From an uncultured Roseobacter sp. (GTDB lineage: Bacteria; Pseudomonadota; Alphaproteobacteria; Rhodobacterales; Rhodobacteraceae): 64,000 bases of DNA. A program made the position numbers and the translations under genes. The DNA lies in contig NZ_CANLYL010000006.1 in assembly GCF_947495275.1 (NCBI RefSeq), positions 62,001 to 126,000 of the forward strand, given 5' to 3'. The notes below the pieces were generated by a model that was given only the letters and a program-made list of their open reading frames with translations, was not told where the DNA came from and did not search any database. Shown in pieces: positions 1 to 8,304 of the stretch; position 1 is the stretch's first letter; each line of letters starts with the position of its first letter.

Positions 1-757
1 CAGCACAGCCGCCAACGCTTGCATCGCGTACGAAATCAATGATGAACGCGCGGTGAATGCCCTGAGCTAGCCTGACACCGCAATAGTCATCGCTCTCGCG
101 GATGTACTCGCCTTCTGCGGTCAGTTCCGCTTTTTTGAAGCATGTGGTTGTCCATTCCCAGACATTGCCACCGATGTAGCCGATGCCAAGTGCATTTTCG
201 CCGTAAGCGCCAATGGCACGCAAGGAGGGATCCGCGTTTTCGCGCTGCTTTGTATTTGTGCGATATTCGTCAAGCCAACGTTGGGCCATGTCACCCGTAG
301 GGGCTTCATCAAGGGCATCATCGACGTAGCGTTCGGCCGCTGCATGAGCCCACTCGGCGCCTGTTGGCAGCCGCCATTTCTGACCCGTTCGCTTTGATTG
401 CCACTCGGCGAAGTCCAGAGCGTCGCGAAAATTGACCTGTGTTTGCGGCAGATCCGGAGCGTCCGATGAATGCGTCGATTTGCAAGCGCCATCCCGAACA
501 CAAGCCATATAGGCTTGCTGAGTCACAGGATACCGCATCATCTCCAGATTTCCGGGAATTTCCACCTTTTCAAGAGGTGCCGTCCGGACGCGGCCATCGG
601 TGCGAAATTCCCCGGTGGGGCGGTATTCGACTGTCCCGGCTGGCAGTGAGAGCATTTCAGGCAAATCATCCGGTAATGATTGCCGCATCATTTGTGAGAA
701 AACAACGTAAGCGCCTGCAAAGGCTACCAGCGCTACGCCAAGACCGAACCCTTTCAT
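1..757 (-). CDS. nirV: NirV-like formylglycine-generating-enzyme family protein (C-terminus outside window)
   Basis: The frame is open from an ATG at 757 to the window edge (about 252 codons), so the C-terminus is missing. The start is preceded by a GGGAGG ribosome binding site. An N-terminal hydrophobic segment (about residues 5-22) suggests export or a membrane anchor. The middle shows FGE-sulfatase (SUMF1-type) landmarks: WRLPTGAEWAHAA, then GGNVWEWT, then a segment ending in YCGVRLAQG. In denitrifiers a protein of this family, NirV, is typically encoded next to nirK, and here it lies directly downstream of nirK on the same strand. Its role in nitrite reduction is not established. The family call is firm; the NirV name rests on the neighbour. 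Confidence 0.85.
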   Translation of the reverse strand, partial: MKGFGLGVALVAFAGAYVVFSQMMRQSLPDDLPEMLSLPAGTVEYRPTGEFRTDGRVRTAPLEKVEIPGNLEMMRYPVTQQAYMACVRDGACKSTHSSDAPDLPQTQVNFRDALDFAEWQSKRTGQKWRLPTGAEWAHAAAERYVDDALDEAPTGDMAQRWLDEYRTNTKQRENADPSLRAIGAYGENALGIGYIGGNVWEWTTTCFKKAELTAEGEYIRESDDYCGVRLAQGIHRAFIIDFVRDASVGGCA

Positions 758-784
758 GAGAAACCTGCCCTCCCTGACGCGAAA

Positions 785-806
785 TTGGGCGCAGGAGTGC
801 GCCCAA
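785..806 (-). terminator. Hairpin between nirK and nirV
   Basis: There is a perfect 9-bp inverted repeat, TTGGGCGCA at 785-793 and TGCGCCCAA at 798-806, with a 4-nt loop. It lies just after the nirK stop and is followed on the minus strand by AATTTCGCG. It has no long U tract, so partial termination or mRNA stabilisation between nirK and nirV is more likely than a full stop. Confidence 0.55.
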
Positions 807-830
807 TGATGAGATTTGAGATACGAAACC

Positions 831-1979
831 CTATGGCAGCGCGGTTCGGCCTTCGTGCAGCACATCGTATTCAACGGGCGCGACCACCTGCGCCATCAGG
901 TCATTGTTCCAGTTGCCCTCAACCACTACGTGCGCTGTTGCGCCTAGGTTCACGGCTTCGATCAGGTTGTGGTTCACGTAGGCATAGACGCCAGGTTGAA
1001 GGAACTCATAAAGTGCTGCACCAGCGGATCCGCCACGGATGAACCATGTTTCCAGATCGCGGTCGGGGATATTGTTGAATTTCCCCGCCTCCCAGACGAG
1101 GTCGCCATGGCCACCGATGAGGTGAGGCCTGCTGTCGCGGTTGGCTTGTGAATGTACGAAAAGCACCTTCTCTCCCTGCGCCGCGGTGAGTGCATTGTCG
1201 CCTGTCAATGCGCCCACGCGCCCGTTGAAAGTGACATGGGTCGGGATCAGCCCGTTCATGACCTCCAACGTATCAGGGTAGCTTTCACCAACATCCTCGA
1301 AGCGCTTGTAGTTCCCATCTTCATCCTTGGGGATGTAGAAGTCGTTTTCGCCGATGTAGAAAATGCGGTCATAGCTGACCGGCGCACCATTGTGATCACT
1401 CAACCCATTTCGGGGCAGCACCATGATGGCTCCCGACATCCCCGAAACCACATGCCAGGGGATCATCGGACCACCGGGTGCACAGTGATAAACAAAGGTG
1501 CCAGGCCGCGTTGCCTTGAACCTCAGCACGGTTTTCTCACCTGGGTTTACAAGCGTTAACGACCCACCTCCCAAAGCTCCGGTTGCCGAGTGGAAGTCAA
1601 TGTTGTGCTGCATCAGGTTTTCGGGCGGATTGAAGAGCGTCAATTCGACGTAGTCACCTTCATGAACCACCATCAACGGTCCGGGTACGGAGCCATTGAA
1701 AGTCATCGCTTGCAGATAGGCATCATCATCGACCTGAATCTCTTTTTCGATGATCTTCATCTCGAATTCGCGGATCACCGGCGGCTCCGAAGTGGTTTGC
1801 TCATGGGCATGAACAAATGGCGGGGTGACCAGCTTGTGTTTCACACGCTTGAGGCCGGACAGATCAACAGGTTCGGCGCCTGAAGTGTCCATAATTTCCT
1901 CGGCACTCGCGGTTTTGATCAACCCCGGGGTCGAAGCAAGAAAGGCGGTCCCCAGAAGGGCGGTTCTTCGAGTCATCAT
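831..1979 (-). CDS. nirK: Copper-containing nitrite reductase (NO-forming), Tat-exported
   Basis: It reduces nitrite to nitric oxide in the periplasm during denitrification. The start at 1979 is chosen because GGAGG lies about 10 nt upstream and the protein then opens with a twin-arginine signal (MTRRTALLG, cleavage near TASAEE). The extended frame to 2033 would run nearly into the regulator box. Two cupredoxin domains carry the expected ligands: [10 protein letters not shown], then [16 protein letters not shown] (type 1 Cys/His and type 2 His), then [11 protein letters not shown] with the type 1 Met, and [14 protein letters not shown] in domain two, which supplies the type 2 His to the neighbouring subunit. 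About 382 aa, normal for the family. nirV follows in the same transcription unit. Confidence 0.97.
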   Translation of the reverse strand: MMTRRTALLGTAFLASTPGLIKTASAEEIMDTSGAEPVDLSGLKRVKHKLVTPPFVHAHEQTTSEPPVIREFEMKIIEKEIQVDDDAYLQAMTFNGSVPGPLMVVHEGDYVELTLFNPPENLMQHNIDFHSATGALGGGSLTLVNPGEKTVLRFKATRPGTFVYHCAPGGPMIPWHVVSGMSGAIMVLPRNGLSDHNGAPVSYDRIFYIGENDFYIPKDEDGNYKRFEDVGESYPDTLEVMNGLIPTHVTFNGRVGALTGDNALTAAQGEKVLFVHSQANRDSRPHLIGGHGDLVWEAGKFNNIPDRDLETWFIRGGSAGAALYEFLQPGVYAYVNHNLIEAVNLGATAHVVVEGNWNNDLMAQVVAPVEYDVLHEGRTALP

Positions 1980-2042
1980 CTGTGCAATCCTCCGTACTTC
2001 AGAATGTTGCGGAGGTTGTAATTCAGCCCTCATCGAGCAACG

Positions 2043-2056
2043 TTGCGTTAAAACAA
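2043..2056 (-). promoter_or_regulatory. FNR/NnrR-type box upstream of nirK
   Basis: The 14-mer TTGCGTTAAAACAA fits TTG-N8-CAA, the spacing of Crp/FNR-family sites including NnrR. Its centre is about 70 bp upstream of the nirK ATG at 1979. If it sits at -41.5 (class II), the transcript would begin near 2008, leaving a leader of about 30 nt, and the minus strand offers TTACAA as a possible -10. A perfect palindrome GCAACGTTGC overlaps it at 2037-2046. NnrR control of nirK by nitric oxide is known in this group; the site here is inferred. Confidence 0.55.
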
Positions 2057-2190
2057 CGTTTGTGCGTCGAACCGACGTCGGGATTTGTTGAGATTACGCT
2101 GTCAGGCGCAATGCCATGACCGCCAATCGTCACAAAAAGGCGTCGGGCGCAATGGCGGCAAGCTTGGTCCGTAAGTCGGCCCGAAGCTTT

Positions 2191-2955
2191 CTAGCGGAAC
2201 TGGGGGTCGCGTTTTTCGCGGAAGGCTGCCATGCCCTCCTTCTGCGCATACGACCCATAAAGCGCATGATACATCTGTCGTTCAAACCGCAGACCAGCTT
2301 CGAGCGTGGCCTCCTGGGAGTGACGAACACAGGCGCGGGCCATCATGGTGATGTCCTTTGGATATCCCGCAATCTGCCCGGCAATCTGCGTGGCCTCAGC
2401 CAAAAGATCTTCTGCTGGAAAAATGCGACTTACCAGCCCGTAGTGCAGTGCTTCTTCGGCAGTGATCATGCGCCCTGTAAGGATCATGTCCATCGCTCGG
2501 GCCACGCCGATCAATCGCGTAAGCCGCTGCGTGCCACCGATGCCTGGAATACAGCCGATCTTGACTTCAGGCTGCCCAAAGCGCGCAGTGTCAGAGGCGA
2601 TGATCAGGTCACACATCATGGCCAGTTCGCAGCCGCCGCCAAGTGCATATCCTGAAACCGCAGCCAGTTTTGGCGTTCGCAGGGCGGCGAAACGATCCCA
2701 CCCGGAAAAGAAATCGCTTTCATACATGCTGGCGTAATCCTGAACTTCAAGCTCAGCGATATCTGCCCCAGCCGCAAACGCCCGTTCGTTGCCTGTAACG
2801 AGGATGCAGCCGATGTCGGGGTCACGGTCATGTTCCGTCGCGCAGGCCAGCAGTTCCGACATAACCTGACTGTTGAGCGCATTCAGTGATTTGGGCCGAT
2901 CAATCGTGATTGTCAGGACGCGGTCGGCCGTGCTTGTTTGAATGGTGTCATACAT
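2191..2955 (-). CDS. Enoyl-CoA hydratase/isomerase family protein
   Basis: A 254-aa crotonase-fold protein, full length for the family. It has the N-terminal NALN motif after IDRPKSL, the oxyanion-hole segment GNERAFAAGADIAEL, and the second conserved block ALGGGCELAMMCDLIIA with PEVKIGCIPGIGGTQRL, which contains the two catalytic-type Glu positions of hydratases. It would hydrate a 2-enoyl-CoA in the cytoplasm. It starts 3 nt after the membrane flavoprotein gene ends, so it is the last gene of a three-gene operon whose first product activates carboxylic acids. That suggests it acts on a product of that pathway rather than in general beta-oxidation. Its true substrate is unknown. Confidence 0.88.
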   Translation of the reverse strand: MYDTIQTSTADRVLTITIDRPKSLNALNSQVMSELLACATEHDRDPDIGCILVTGNERAFAAGADIAELEVQDYASMYESDFFSGWDRFAALRTPKLAAVSGYALGGGCELAMMCDLIIASDTARFGQPEVKIGCIPGIGGTQRLTRLIGVARAMDMILTGRMITAEEALHYGLVSRIFPAEDLLAEATQIAGQIAGYPKDITMMARACVRHSQEATLEAGLRFERQMYHALYGSYAQKEGMAAFREKRDPQFR

Positions 2956-2958
2956 CGG

Positions 2959-4275
2959 TCAGCTGTCCCAGATTGCGCCAAAGGCAGGGATGCCTTCGCT
3001 CTCCATATCGTAGATCACCCGTTGCGTGAGTTTTTGGTTCGAGATGACGATCACCGCCTCCGCTCCAGTTTTTCTGACCGCTTCAAGAGCCAGTTGCGAC
3101 AAATCCGGTTTCCCGCGTGTGTCGGTATCCCAGATCAGCGGATCGTCGGTGTTTGCCTCGATCTCATCGACCAGCGCGTCTCCGTAGGTTGCGCGTGGTG
3201 ATCTTGTGGACCAGATCAGATAGTTGGGTACATCATGGGCCAGCAGATGCGGCAAGATGGGACCAATCCCGCTGCCGGTCCCGACGTAGACGACTTTCCT
3301 GAACAAGACTTCAACACGCGCAACGCCCGAGGTCGTAATCCCTTTGACCCAGACATGAGAGGGGGGATTGTCGATGAAGCGTCCTGTCCAATCTCCGGCA
3401 CGGCTGACCACAAGACGGTATCCACTTTCTCCTGGTGTCGGAATGTTTGCAAAAGAATGCCACTCCCGCAGGGGGTTGACGCTGATCGCATTGGACGAGC
3501 CGGGAAAAGGCGTGTCACCGTAGTCGAACCGGATCGACACCGCGTGGTTGCTGGGTTTGACGACCTCGATCGGCACTTTCTTGAGCGTGAGCCAGGGTGA
3601 GAGGATGGAAAGGGTCAGAAGACTGAGCATCCAGAACGAAAAGGAACCGACAAACGGATTGCCTGCGTCCAGATGAAGGGCTGCACTTTGCCCCCAGAAC
3701 AGCGCCAGAAGTGTCCAGCCCGCAAACCTGTGCACCAGCTCGAACCGGTTGTGAAATCTGGCGCGTAGCGGTCCGATGGCGGTGAGGGTCATGGCGACCA
3801 TCAAAGCGACCATCGCGCCGCTCAGGCCTATGGTTGTCAGCGAAGTATGGGGGTCACTCGCCCGCCAATTCGAGAGCATGGCGAAGACCAGAAAGATGAA
3901 CCAGATCGATCCCGCAACCGTTCCGCCGGAATGTAATCCGCCAAAGTGAAAAACCTTGCCCGCCAGCCAGCGCAGCTGCAAAGGCCAAGTGACCGGAACG
4001 CGCGTCGCTGCCCAAAAAAGCAAATTCACCACCCTTTGCTGACGGATCAGGATGCCAAGCGAAAAGTTCAGCAGCGCAATCTTCGCGATGGCAGCCAGAT
4101 CGAAAGCTGCAAAACTCCCCCACCATCCCTCGGCCACGCCTTGCACAAAAAGCCACAGGTTCGCAATCGCAACAATTGCGGCCAGACGCCTGTACTCAAT
4201 CAACGCGGGATGTCGTGTGAATCTGCGCAGGTTAAATCCCTGTCGAAATTCCCGGGTACTGATCTGGTCACTCAT
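2959..4275 (-). CDS. Membrane ferric-reductase-like flavoprotein (FNR-type C-terminal domain)
   Basis: 438 aa. About six hydrophobic helices (residues about 30-215) contain several histidines that could bind haem (HFGGLHSGG, FELVHRFAGW, AALHLDAG). A soluble half follows with a flavin-binding-type block (SVNPLREWHSFANIP), SRAGDWTGRF, a nucleotide-binding loop VVYVGTGSGIGP near residue 340, and a final segment containing VIVISNQKL and GIPAFGAIWDS. This is the layout of ferric reductase or NADPH-oxidase-type proteins, although the flavin motif is not canonical. Its start overlaps the upstream adenylation gene by 4 nt, indicating translational coupling. The electron acceptor is unknown; a link to an adenylated or acyl substrate is only inferred from the operon. 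Confidence 0.7.
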   Translation of the reverse strand: MSDQISTREFRQGFNLRRFTRHPALIEYRRLAAIVAIANLWLFVQGVAEGWWGSFAAFDLAAIAKIALLNFSLGILIRQQRVVNLLFWAATRVPVTWPLQLRWLAGKVFHFGGLHSGGTVAGSIWFIFLVFAMLSNWRASDPHTSLTTIGLSGAMVALMVAMTLTAIGPLRARFHNRFELVHRFAGWTLLALFWGQSAALHLDAGNPFVGSFSFWMLSLLTLSILSPWLTLKKVPIEVVKPSNHAVSIRFDYGDTPFPGSSNAISVNPLREWHSFANIPTPGESGYRLVVSRAGDWTGRFIDNPPSHVWVKGITTSGVARVEVLFRKVVYVGTGSGIGPILPHLLAHDVPNYLIWSTRSPRATYGDALVDEIEANTDDPLIWDTDTRGKPDLSQLALEAVRKTGAEAVIVISNQKLTQRVIYDMESEGIPAFGAIWDS

Positions 4276-5924
4276 TGCGCTGCTTCCGCCTTTGATGCCG
4301 CCAATTCGGTGCGCGCCATCTCAAGCAACAGGCGTTTATCCAGTTTGCCACGCGCAGTTTTTGGAAGATCGTCCAGCGGGATGACAAGCGCCGGCACGCA
4401 ATAGTAGGGCAACATGGTTGCCACGACCTCTGCGGCTTCATGCGGATTGGTGCAGATTGGGCTGACAAATGACACAAGCGTGCGGTCATCATATTTAAGC
4501 GTCACCGCTTGGGCGCAGTCAGGCGTCGCCTCCAACGCGCGGCTCACCCCGTCCAGTTCAACCCGGAAACCGCGGATTTTCACCAAATCATCAACCCGCC
4601 CGCAATGGCGTAATTCGCCTGTTTCTGTCCATCGCCCCAGATCACGGGTGCGAAACATTTTGTGGCCAGGGCGAAAAGGATCCGGGCGGTAGCGATCGGC
4701 GTTGAGTTCGGGATTGGCAATATAGCCCGCCGTGACACAATCACCCCCGGCCCACATCTCCCCCTTCTCGCCGAACGGTAGCGCCTTCAGCGCGTCATCG
4801 AGAATATAAACGGTGTTGTTGGGAGTTGGCTTGCCGATTGTCAGGTCGTGCTTTTCGGGACGGTGCCGGATGGCGGTGTTTATGATCGTTGTCTCGGTCG
4901 GACCGCAAGAATTGTAAAAGTGGCAGAATGATCCCCAGGTATCTGCCAGAGGGCGAGGGCATGGTTCTCCTGCAACGGCCACCCTCTTCACCTGTTGACA
5001 GCGTGAGGCGTCGATAGTTGCAAGGATGGAGGGCGTAGCAATCAGCACATCCACTTGCTCTGCGGTCGCCTGGATATCGCTGCCACGGATCACCAGTGTA
5101 CCGCCGTTGGCAAGGCATCCGAGAATCTCCCAGGCAGCCATATCGAAGGCGATGGAAAGGATTTGCCCAACGCTCTGGCCGGGCCCAATTCCCATGTCTC
5201 CGGGGCTGGTCAAAAGGATATTCGCCAGATTTCGATGGGTGATCTGCACGCCATTGGGCGTACCGGTTGTGCCAGAGGTGAACAGAACCATGCAGTTATC
5301 ATCTGGCGTTACCGGACTGATGACGGGTGCCTTAACCAGCCCGTTGTCTTCCATGGTCTCATCAATCGCGATCAAAATTTGACCGGCGGAGACAGGAACC
5401 TGATCCCGTAGTTCGCTCAGCGTCAAAATGACCGTGATGTTGGTGACTTTTGCAATATGCCGCAAGGCACTGTCGGTAGCGACCCCGATATGTTGCGGTG
5501 CGTAGGCCGCGCCAAGCTTCATCGCAGCAAGAATGCCGACCACCATCGGGATGGAACGTTTGAGGAAAATCCCAACCACATCGCCCCGCACCACCCCGTG
5601 GGAATGCAAATGGTGTGCCAGCTGGTCCGCAGCACGACCCAGCTGCGCATAAGTCAATTGCGCCCCGTTGGCTCTGACTGCGATCTGGTTCGGATAGAGA
5701 CGGATCATTCGTTCAATCGCGACCGCAATCGTGCTGTGCCGCGGTGGGGTATCTGGTCCCCAGCCAAATTCCGTAAACCAGTTTTCCGGAACGCCTCTGG
5801 GCAGAGAATTTTCGGGGCGAAAAGGGTCACAATCGGTCGTGTCGCGGGGGGCAATTCTCTGTGTCAGCATTGGGTACTCGTGTCCTGTTTTACGGCTGTA
5901 ATAATTTGTGGGAAAAATTCCCAT
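4272..5924 (-). CDS. Adenylate-forming enzyme (NRPS-like A domain / acyl-CoA ligase superfamily)
   Basis: Stand-alone ANL-superfamily enzyme. Core motifs are in order: FTSGTTGTPNGVQITH (A3), YNSCGPTETTI (A5), FRTRDLGRWTETGELRHCGR (A7-A8), IRGFRVEL, and the A10 lysine in PKTARGKLDKRLL. In A3 the usual Lys of PKG is Asn, which is unusual. No carrier-protein or condensation domain follows, so it probably activates a free acid and hands it to CoA or to a separate carrier. The start at 5924 lacks a clear ribosome binding site and lies on a palindrome; ATG 5870 (MLTQRIAPRD) is a plausible shorter start. It is the first gene of the operon with the membrane flavoprotein and enoyl-CoA hydratase. Confidence 0.82.
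   Translation of the reverse strand: MGIFPTNYYSRKTGHEYPMLTQRIAPRDTTDCDPFRPENSLPRGVPENWFTEFGWGPDTPPRHSTIAVAIERMIRLYPNQIAVRANGAQLTYAQLGRAADQLAHHLHSHGVVRGDVVGIFLKRSIPMVVGILAAMKLGAAYAPQHIGVATDSALRHIAKVTNITVILTLSELRDQVPVSAGQILIAIDETMEDNGLVKAPVISPVTPDDNCMVLFTSGTTGTPNGVQITHRNLANILLTSPGDMGIGPGQSVGQILSIAFDMAAWEILGCLANGGTLVIRGSDIQATAEQVDVLIATPSILATIDASRCQQVKRVAVAGEPCPRPLADTWGSFCHFYNSCGPTETTIINTAIRHRPEKHDLTIGKPTPNNTVYILDDALKALPFGEKGEMWAGGDCVTAGYIANPELNADRYRPDPFRPGHKMFRTRDLGRWTETGELRHCGRVDDLVKIRGFRVELDGVSRALEATPDCAQAVTLKYDDRTLVSFVSPICTNPHEAAEVVATMLPYYCVPALVIPLDDLPKTARGKLDKRLLLEMARTELAASKAEAAQ
5910..5922. promoter_or_regulatory. Palindrome in the divergent promoter region
   Basis: GGGAAAAATTCCC is a 5-bp inverted repeat with a 3-nt centre, flanked more loosely by TTTG and CAAA. 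It sits between the divergent adenylation operon and the DUF6502-like gene and touches the upstream start candidate of the former. It may be an operator; no specific regulator is identified. Confidence 0.35.
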
Positions 5925-5975
5925 TGCAAATCACACTGTGGTGAAAAACCTTAAAACGGGCTAGTTTTCGCCTAT

Positions 5976-6806
5976 GTGTGGAGCTTGTTAGAGGATGATA
6001 ATTTGTCGGAAGAACCGGCCAGACTTTTAAAGAAAACGCTGTCTGTACTGCTTCGCCCTGTCGCCAAGCTCATGATAAGTCATGGGTTTTCGATACAAGA
6101 CGCAGTCGAGCTGATGAAAGCCGCGATGGTTCAGGACGTTCTGAGTAATGGGGCGGCTACCGACAGCCATATTGCGCTCAAAACTGGGGTTCATCGGAAA
6201 GACGTACGCCGGTTGCGCGCCTCAAATCCCGAATCCGCAGGTAACATCGCCAGGGTCAGCCCTATTGCGATCGTACAAACACATTGGGCGTTTACCCCAC
6301 CGTTTGGCAGCGATACCGGTGTGCCTGGGCTGCTGACCCGACAGGGAGAGCAGGGGTTCGATGCATTGGTACGATCAAGCAAGGTTGACCTGCCCCCGGC
6401 AACTGTTTTGGCGGAAATGAAAACCCAACGTTTGGTGGAGGAAAAGCCCGACAGGAAGCTTGAGCTTTTGACCACCACATACGTTCCAAAATTCCAGACG
6501 CAGACCCTCGCAGCGCTGGAGGCGACACTCTCTGACCACCTCCGTGTGGCGGTGGAGAATGCAACCGATCGCCTGGAAAGCCGGCGACATTTCGACCAGG
6601 TACTGCGGTATTCTCACCTCTCCGATAAGTCGATAAACATCCTAGAAGACGCCGCCAGAAAGCGCGCACGCGAGTTTCTGGACGAACTCAATTCTCTTGC
6701 CCACGAGCTGCAGCAACAGGATGACAGAGCGGAAGAGCCCGCAAGAGGGCGATTTGTCACCGGAATATTCATCGCGCCCACCGCCGATCCGCCAAAAGAA
6801 GATTAA
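5976..6806 (+). CDS. DUF6502-like protein (putative HTH)
   Basis: 276 aa from GTG 5976; a TTG at 6003 with AGAGG 8 nt upstream is an alternative start giving 267 aa. The N-terminal third (LLRPVAKLMISHGFSI, then TDSHIALKTGVHRKDVRRL) resembles the DUF6502 family and has a helix-turn-helix look, which suggests DNA binding. The central part has a proline/tryptophan segment (THWAFTPPFGSD). The C-terminal part is helical and charged (KRAREFLDELNSLAHELQQQ). It has no signal peptide or membrane segment. It ends 5 nt before a DUF5666-like exported protein, a pairing also known elsewhere in proteobacteria. Function unknown. Confidence 0.65.
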   Translation: MWSLLEDDNLSEEPARLLKKTLSVLLRPVAKLMISHGFSIQDAVELMKAAMVQDVLSNGAATDSHIALKTGVHRKDVRRLRASNPESAGNIARVSPIAIVQTHWAFTPPFGSDTGVPGLLTRQGEQGFDALVRSSKVDLPPATVLAEMKTQRLVEEKPDRKLELLTTTYVPKFQTQTLAALEATLSDHLRVAVENATDRLESRRHFDQVLRYSHLSDKSINILEDAARKRAREFLDELNSLAHELQQQDDRAEEPARGRFVTGIFIAPTADPPKED

Positions 6807-6811
6807 CCAAT

Positions 6812-7705
6812 ATGACGTTTCAAACTCCCTCTATCATCCTGATCCTGACGGTTGCGATCAACCTCTTTGGAAGCTTGTCAAATGCCGAGGAGCCACGAGA
6901 AGGAGGCCTGACCGGCACCGGCCTTATTGGCGTTCTGAACGTGGCGCAGGAAATCGATGTTGCGGGACAGAACCTGACATTCCCACAAGATCTCGTCGTG
7001 CGCTCTCCATTGGGTCCGCTCCGCGCAACGGAGCTCTCTTCCGGCGATATCGTTGCCGTAGGTCTCGCAACGCGTGATACGGGCGTTCAGGTCGAAGATG
7101 CGCGACAGCTCTTTGCCATCATCGGGCCGGTGGCGACGGTCTCGGATAATAACCTCTCGATCATGGGAACTTCGATCAATGTCGCGGAACTCCCTCAGCT
7201 TGATCTGACATCCGGAGATTGGGTCGCTGTAAGTGGTTTCTGGCGAAAAGACGAGGTCTTCGCCACGGGTCTCAAAGCCATTCCGCCCCAGGCAGAGGCG
7301 CAGATTTTCGGTACGTTGGCCAACAAAACAGCCGACCGGATTGGCGGAACAAGTATTTCAAGCGTAGGCACCCAAACGTATTTGCAGTTCGATGCTGTTC
7401 AGGTTTTTGGGCAGCCTGTAGGAGAGCAATTGGTCGCCACCCGGATCGTTTCAGGTCTCTTTGATCGCCCGGTTCGGCGTATCTTGGCGCAAGGCTTTTT
7501 ATCGTCGCCAAATGATCTGGGCGACTACACGGTTCTTGGCACTGGGTTCAGGGCGCGAACGGACAGGCCCGAAATGATCGACAGTCATCAACTTCAACTG
7601 CATTGCTCGGAGAACGGCGCGTTGCTGGCCAAAGAAGCGATTGGCCTGACGGTTGATCAAGCTGTTTCCTTGCAGAATTGCTTGCATCGAAACCCACACA
7701 ATTGA
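6812..7705 (+). CDS. Exported DUF5666-like beta-domain protein
   Basis: 297 aa with a clear signal peptide (ILILTVAINLFGSLSNAEE, cleavage near residue 25). The mature part consists of beta-rich repeats of OB or DUF5666 character, with recurring segments of the type SGDIVAVGLA, SGDWVAVSGFW and GPVATVSDNNLSIMG. The C-terminal part contains HCSENGALLAKEA and two cysteines that could form a disulfide. It is coupled to the upstream DUF6502-like gene (5-nt gap). Envelope location is predicted; the biochemical role is unknown. Confidence 0.6.
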   Translation: MTFQTPSIILILTVAINLFGSLSNAEEPREGGLTGTGLIGVLNVAQEIDVAGQNLTFPQDLVVRSPLGPLRATELSSGDIVAVGLATRDTGVQVEDARQLFAIIGPVATVSDNNLSIMGTSINVAELPQLDLTSGDWVAVSGFWRKDEVFATGLKAIPPQAEAQIFGTLANKTADRIGGTSISSVGTQTYLQFDAVQVFGQPVGEQLVATRIVSGLFDRPVRRILAQGFLSSPNDLGDYTVLGTGFRARTDRPEMIDSHQLQLHCSENGALLAKEAIGLTVDQAVSLQNCLHRNPHN

Positions 7706-7860
7706 ACTTGTGAAACGCTGAAATTTGACACTTGCCACGGCGGTCACGTCTCGTGAATGCGCCGAGCGCTCGGGCGTTCCAGGATTCGACCTTCGCAGAA
7801 TCCATAATTTCTGTTAACCTATACGCGAACAATCGGCCCACTCTGACGAAGGAGAATGAT

Positions 7861-8304
7861 ATGGGCGTAGACGTTCCCGACGACTATACAATTGATCTGA
7901 CCTTGCGCGGTGGCACATCCATCGACGGCGATCTGTCGATGGATACTGATCTGAGAATTCGTGAAATACCGGAAATTTCGCTGCGGGTTCGCGAGTTGCC
8001 AGAAATCAAGCTTGGTATCACTGAATTGCCGAAAGTGCAGCTTGGCGTCGATCCGATCGACTTTTCGCTGCGGGTGAAAGAGATACCGGCGATCCGGGCG
8101 CATCTCCCGGCGAATTTCAAAGTGGGTCTGTCTCTTCTCGGTAATGAATTGCTGTCAATCAACCTTTGTGGCGAAGCGCAAGTCATAACGGAGGATTACA
8201 AGGCCAATCCCTGTGAGTTGTGCGGTCCTCAGAACAGTTTCAGCACCAACGATTCCATCCGGGGGAACATCAACCGCATTGAACTCGTAGAAGAAGATGG
8301 CTGA
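7861..8304 (+). CDS. Decapeptide-repeat protein, first gene of the isoprenoid/scaffold cluster
   Basis: 147 aa. The start at ATG 7861 is set by GAAGGAG about 9 nt upstream; a longer open frame back to 7732 has no such site. Residues 31-80 are built of units of about 10 residues: LRIREIPEIS, LRVRELPEIK, LGITELPKVQ, a shortened LGVDPIDFS, then LRVKEIPAIR. The alternating hydrophobic pattern with an E-(I/L)-P turn suggests a beta-solenoid or stacked strands. The tail carries INLCGEAQVI and NPCELCG, i.e. three cysteines. No signal peptide or membrane helix. It overlaps the next gene by 8 nt. I do not recognise a characterised family; a structural or scaffold role is inferred. Confidence 0.75.
   Translation: MGVDVPDDYTIDLTLRGGTSIDGDLSMDTDLRIREIPEISLRVRELPEIKLGITELPKVQLGVDPIDFSLRVKEIPAIRAHLPANFKVGLSLLGNELLSINLCGEAQVITEDYKANPCELCGPQNSFSTNDSIRGNINRIELVEEDG

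Noticed and set aside
1980-2033. Upstream extension of nirK to an ATG at 2033
   Set aside because: No ribosome binding site there; it would start close to the NnrR-type box and put 18 residues before the Tat signal.
4272-5924. Multidomain NRPS
   Set aside because: Only an adenylation domain is present; no condensation, carrier or thioesterase domain is encoded here.
7732-7860. Upstream extension of the decapeptide-repeat gene
   Set aside because: No ribosome binding site; the strong GAAGGAG precedes the ATG at 7861.
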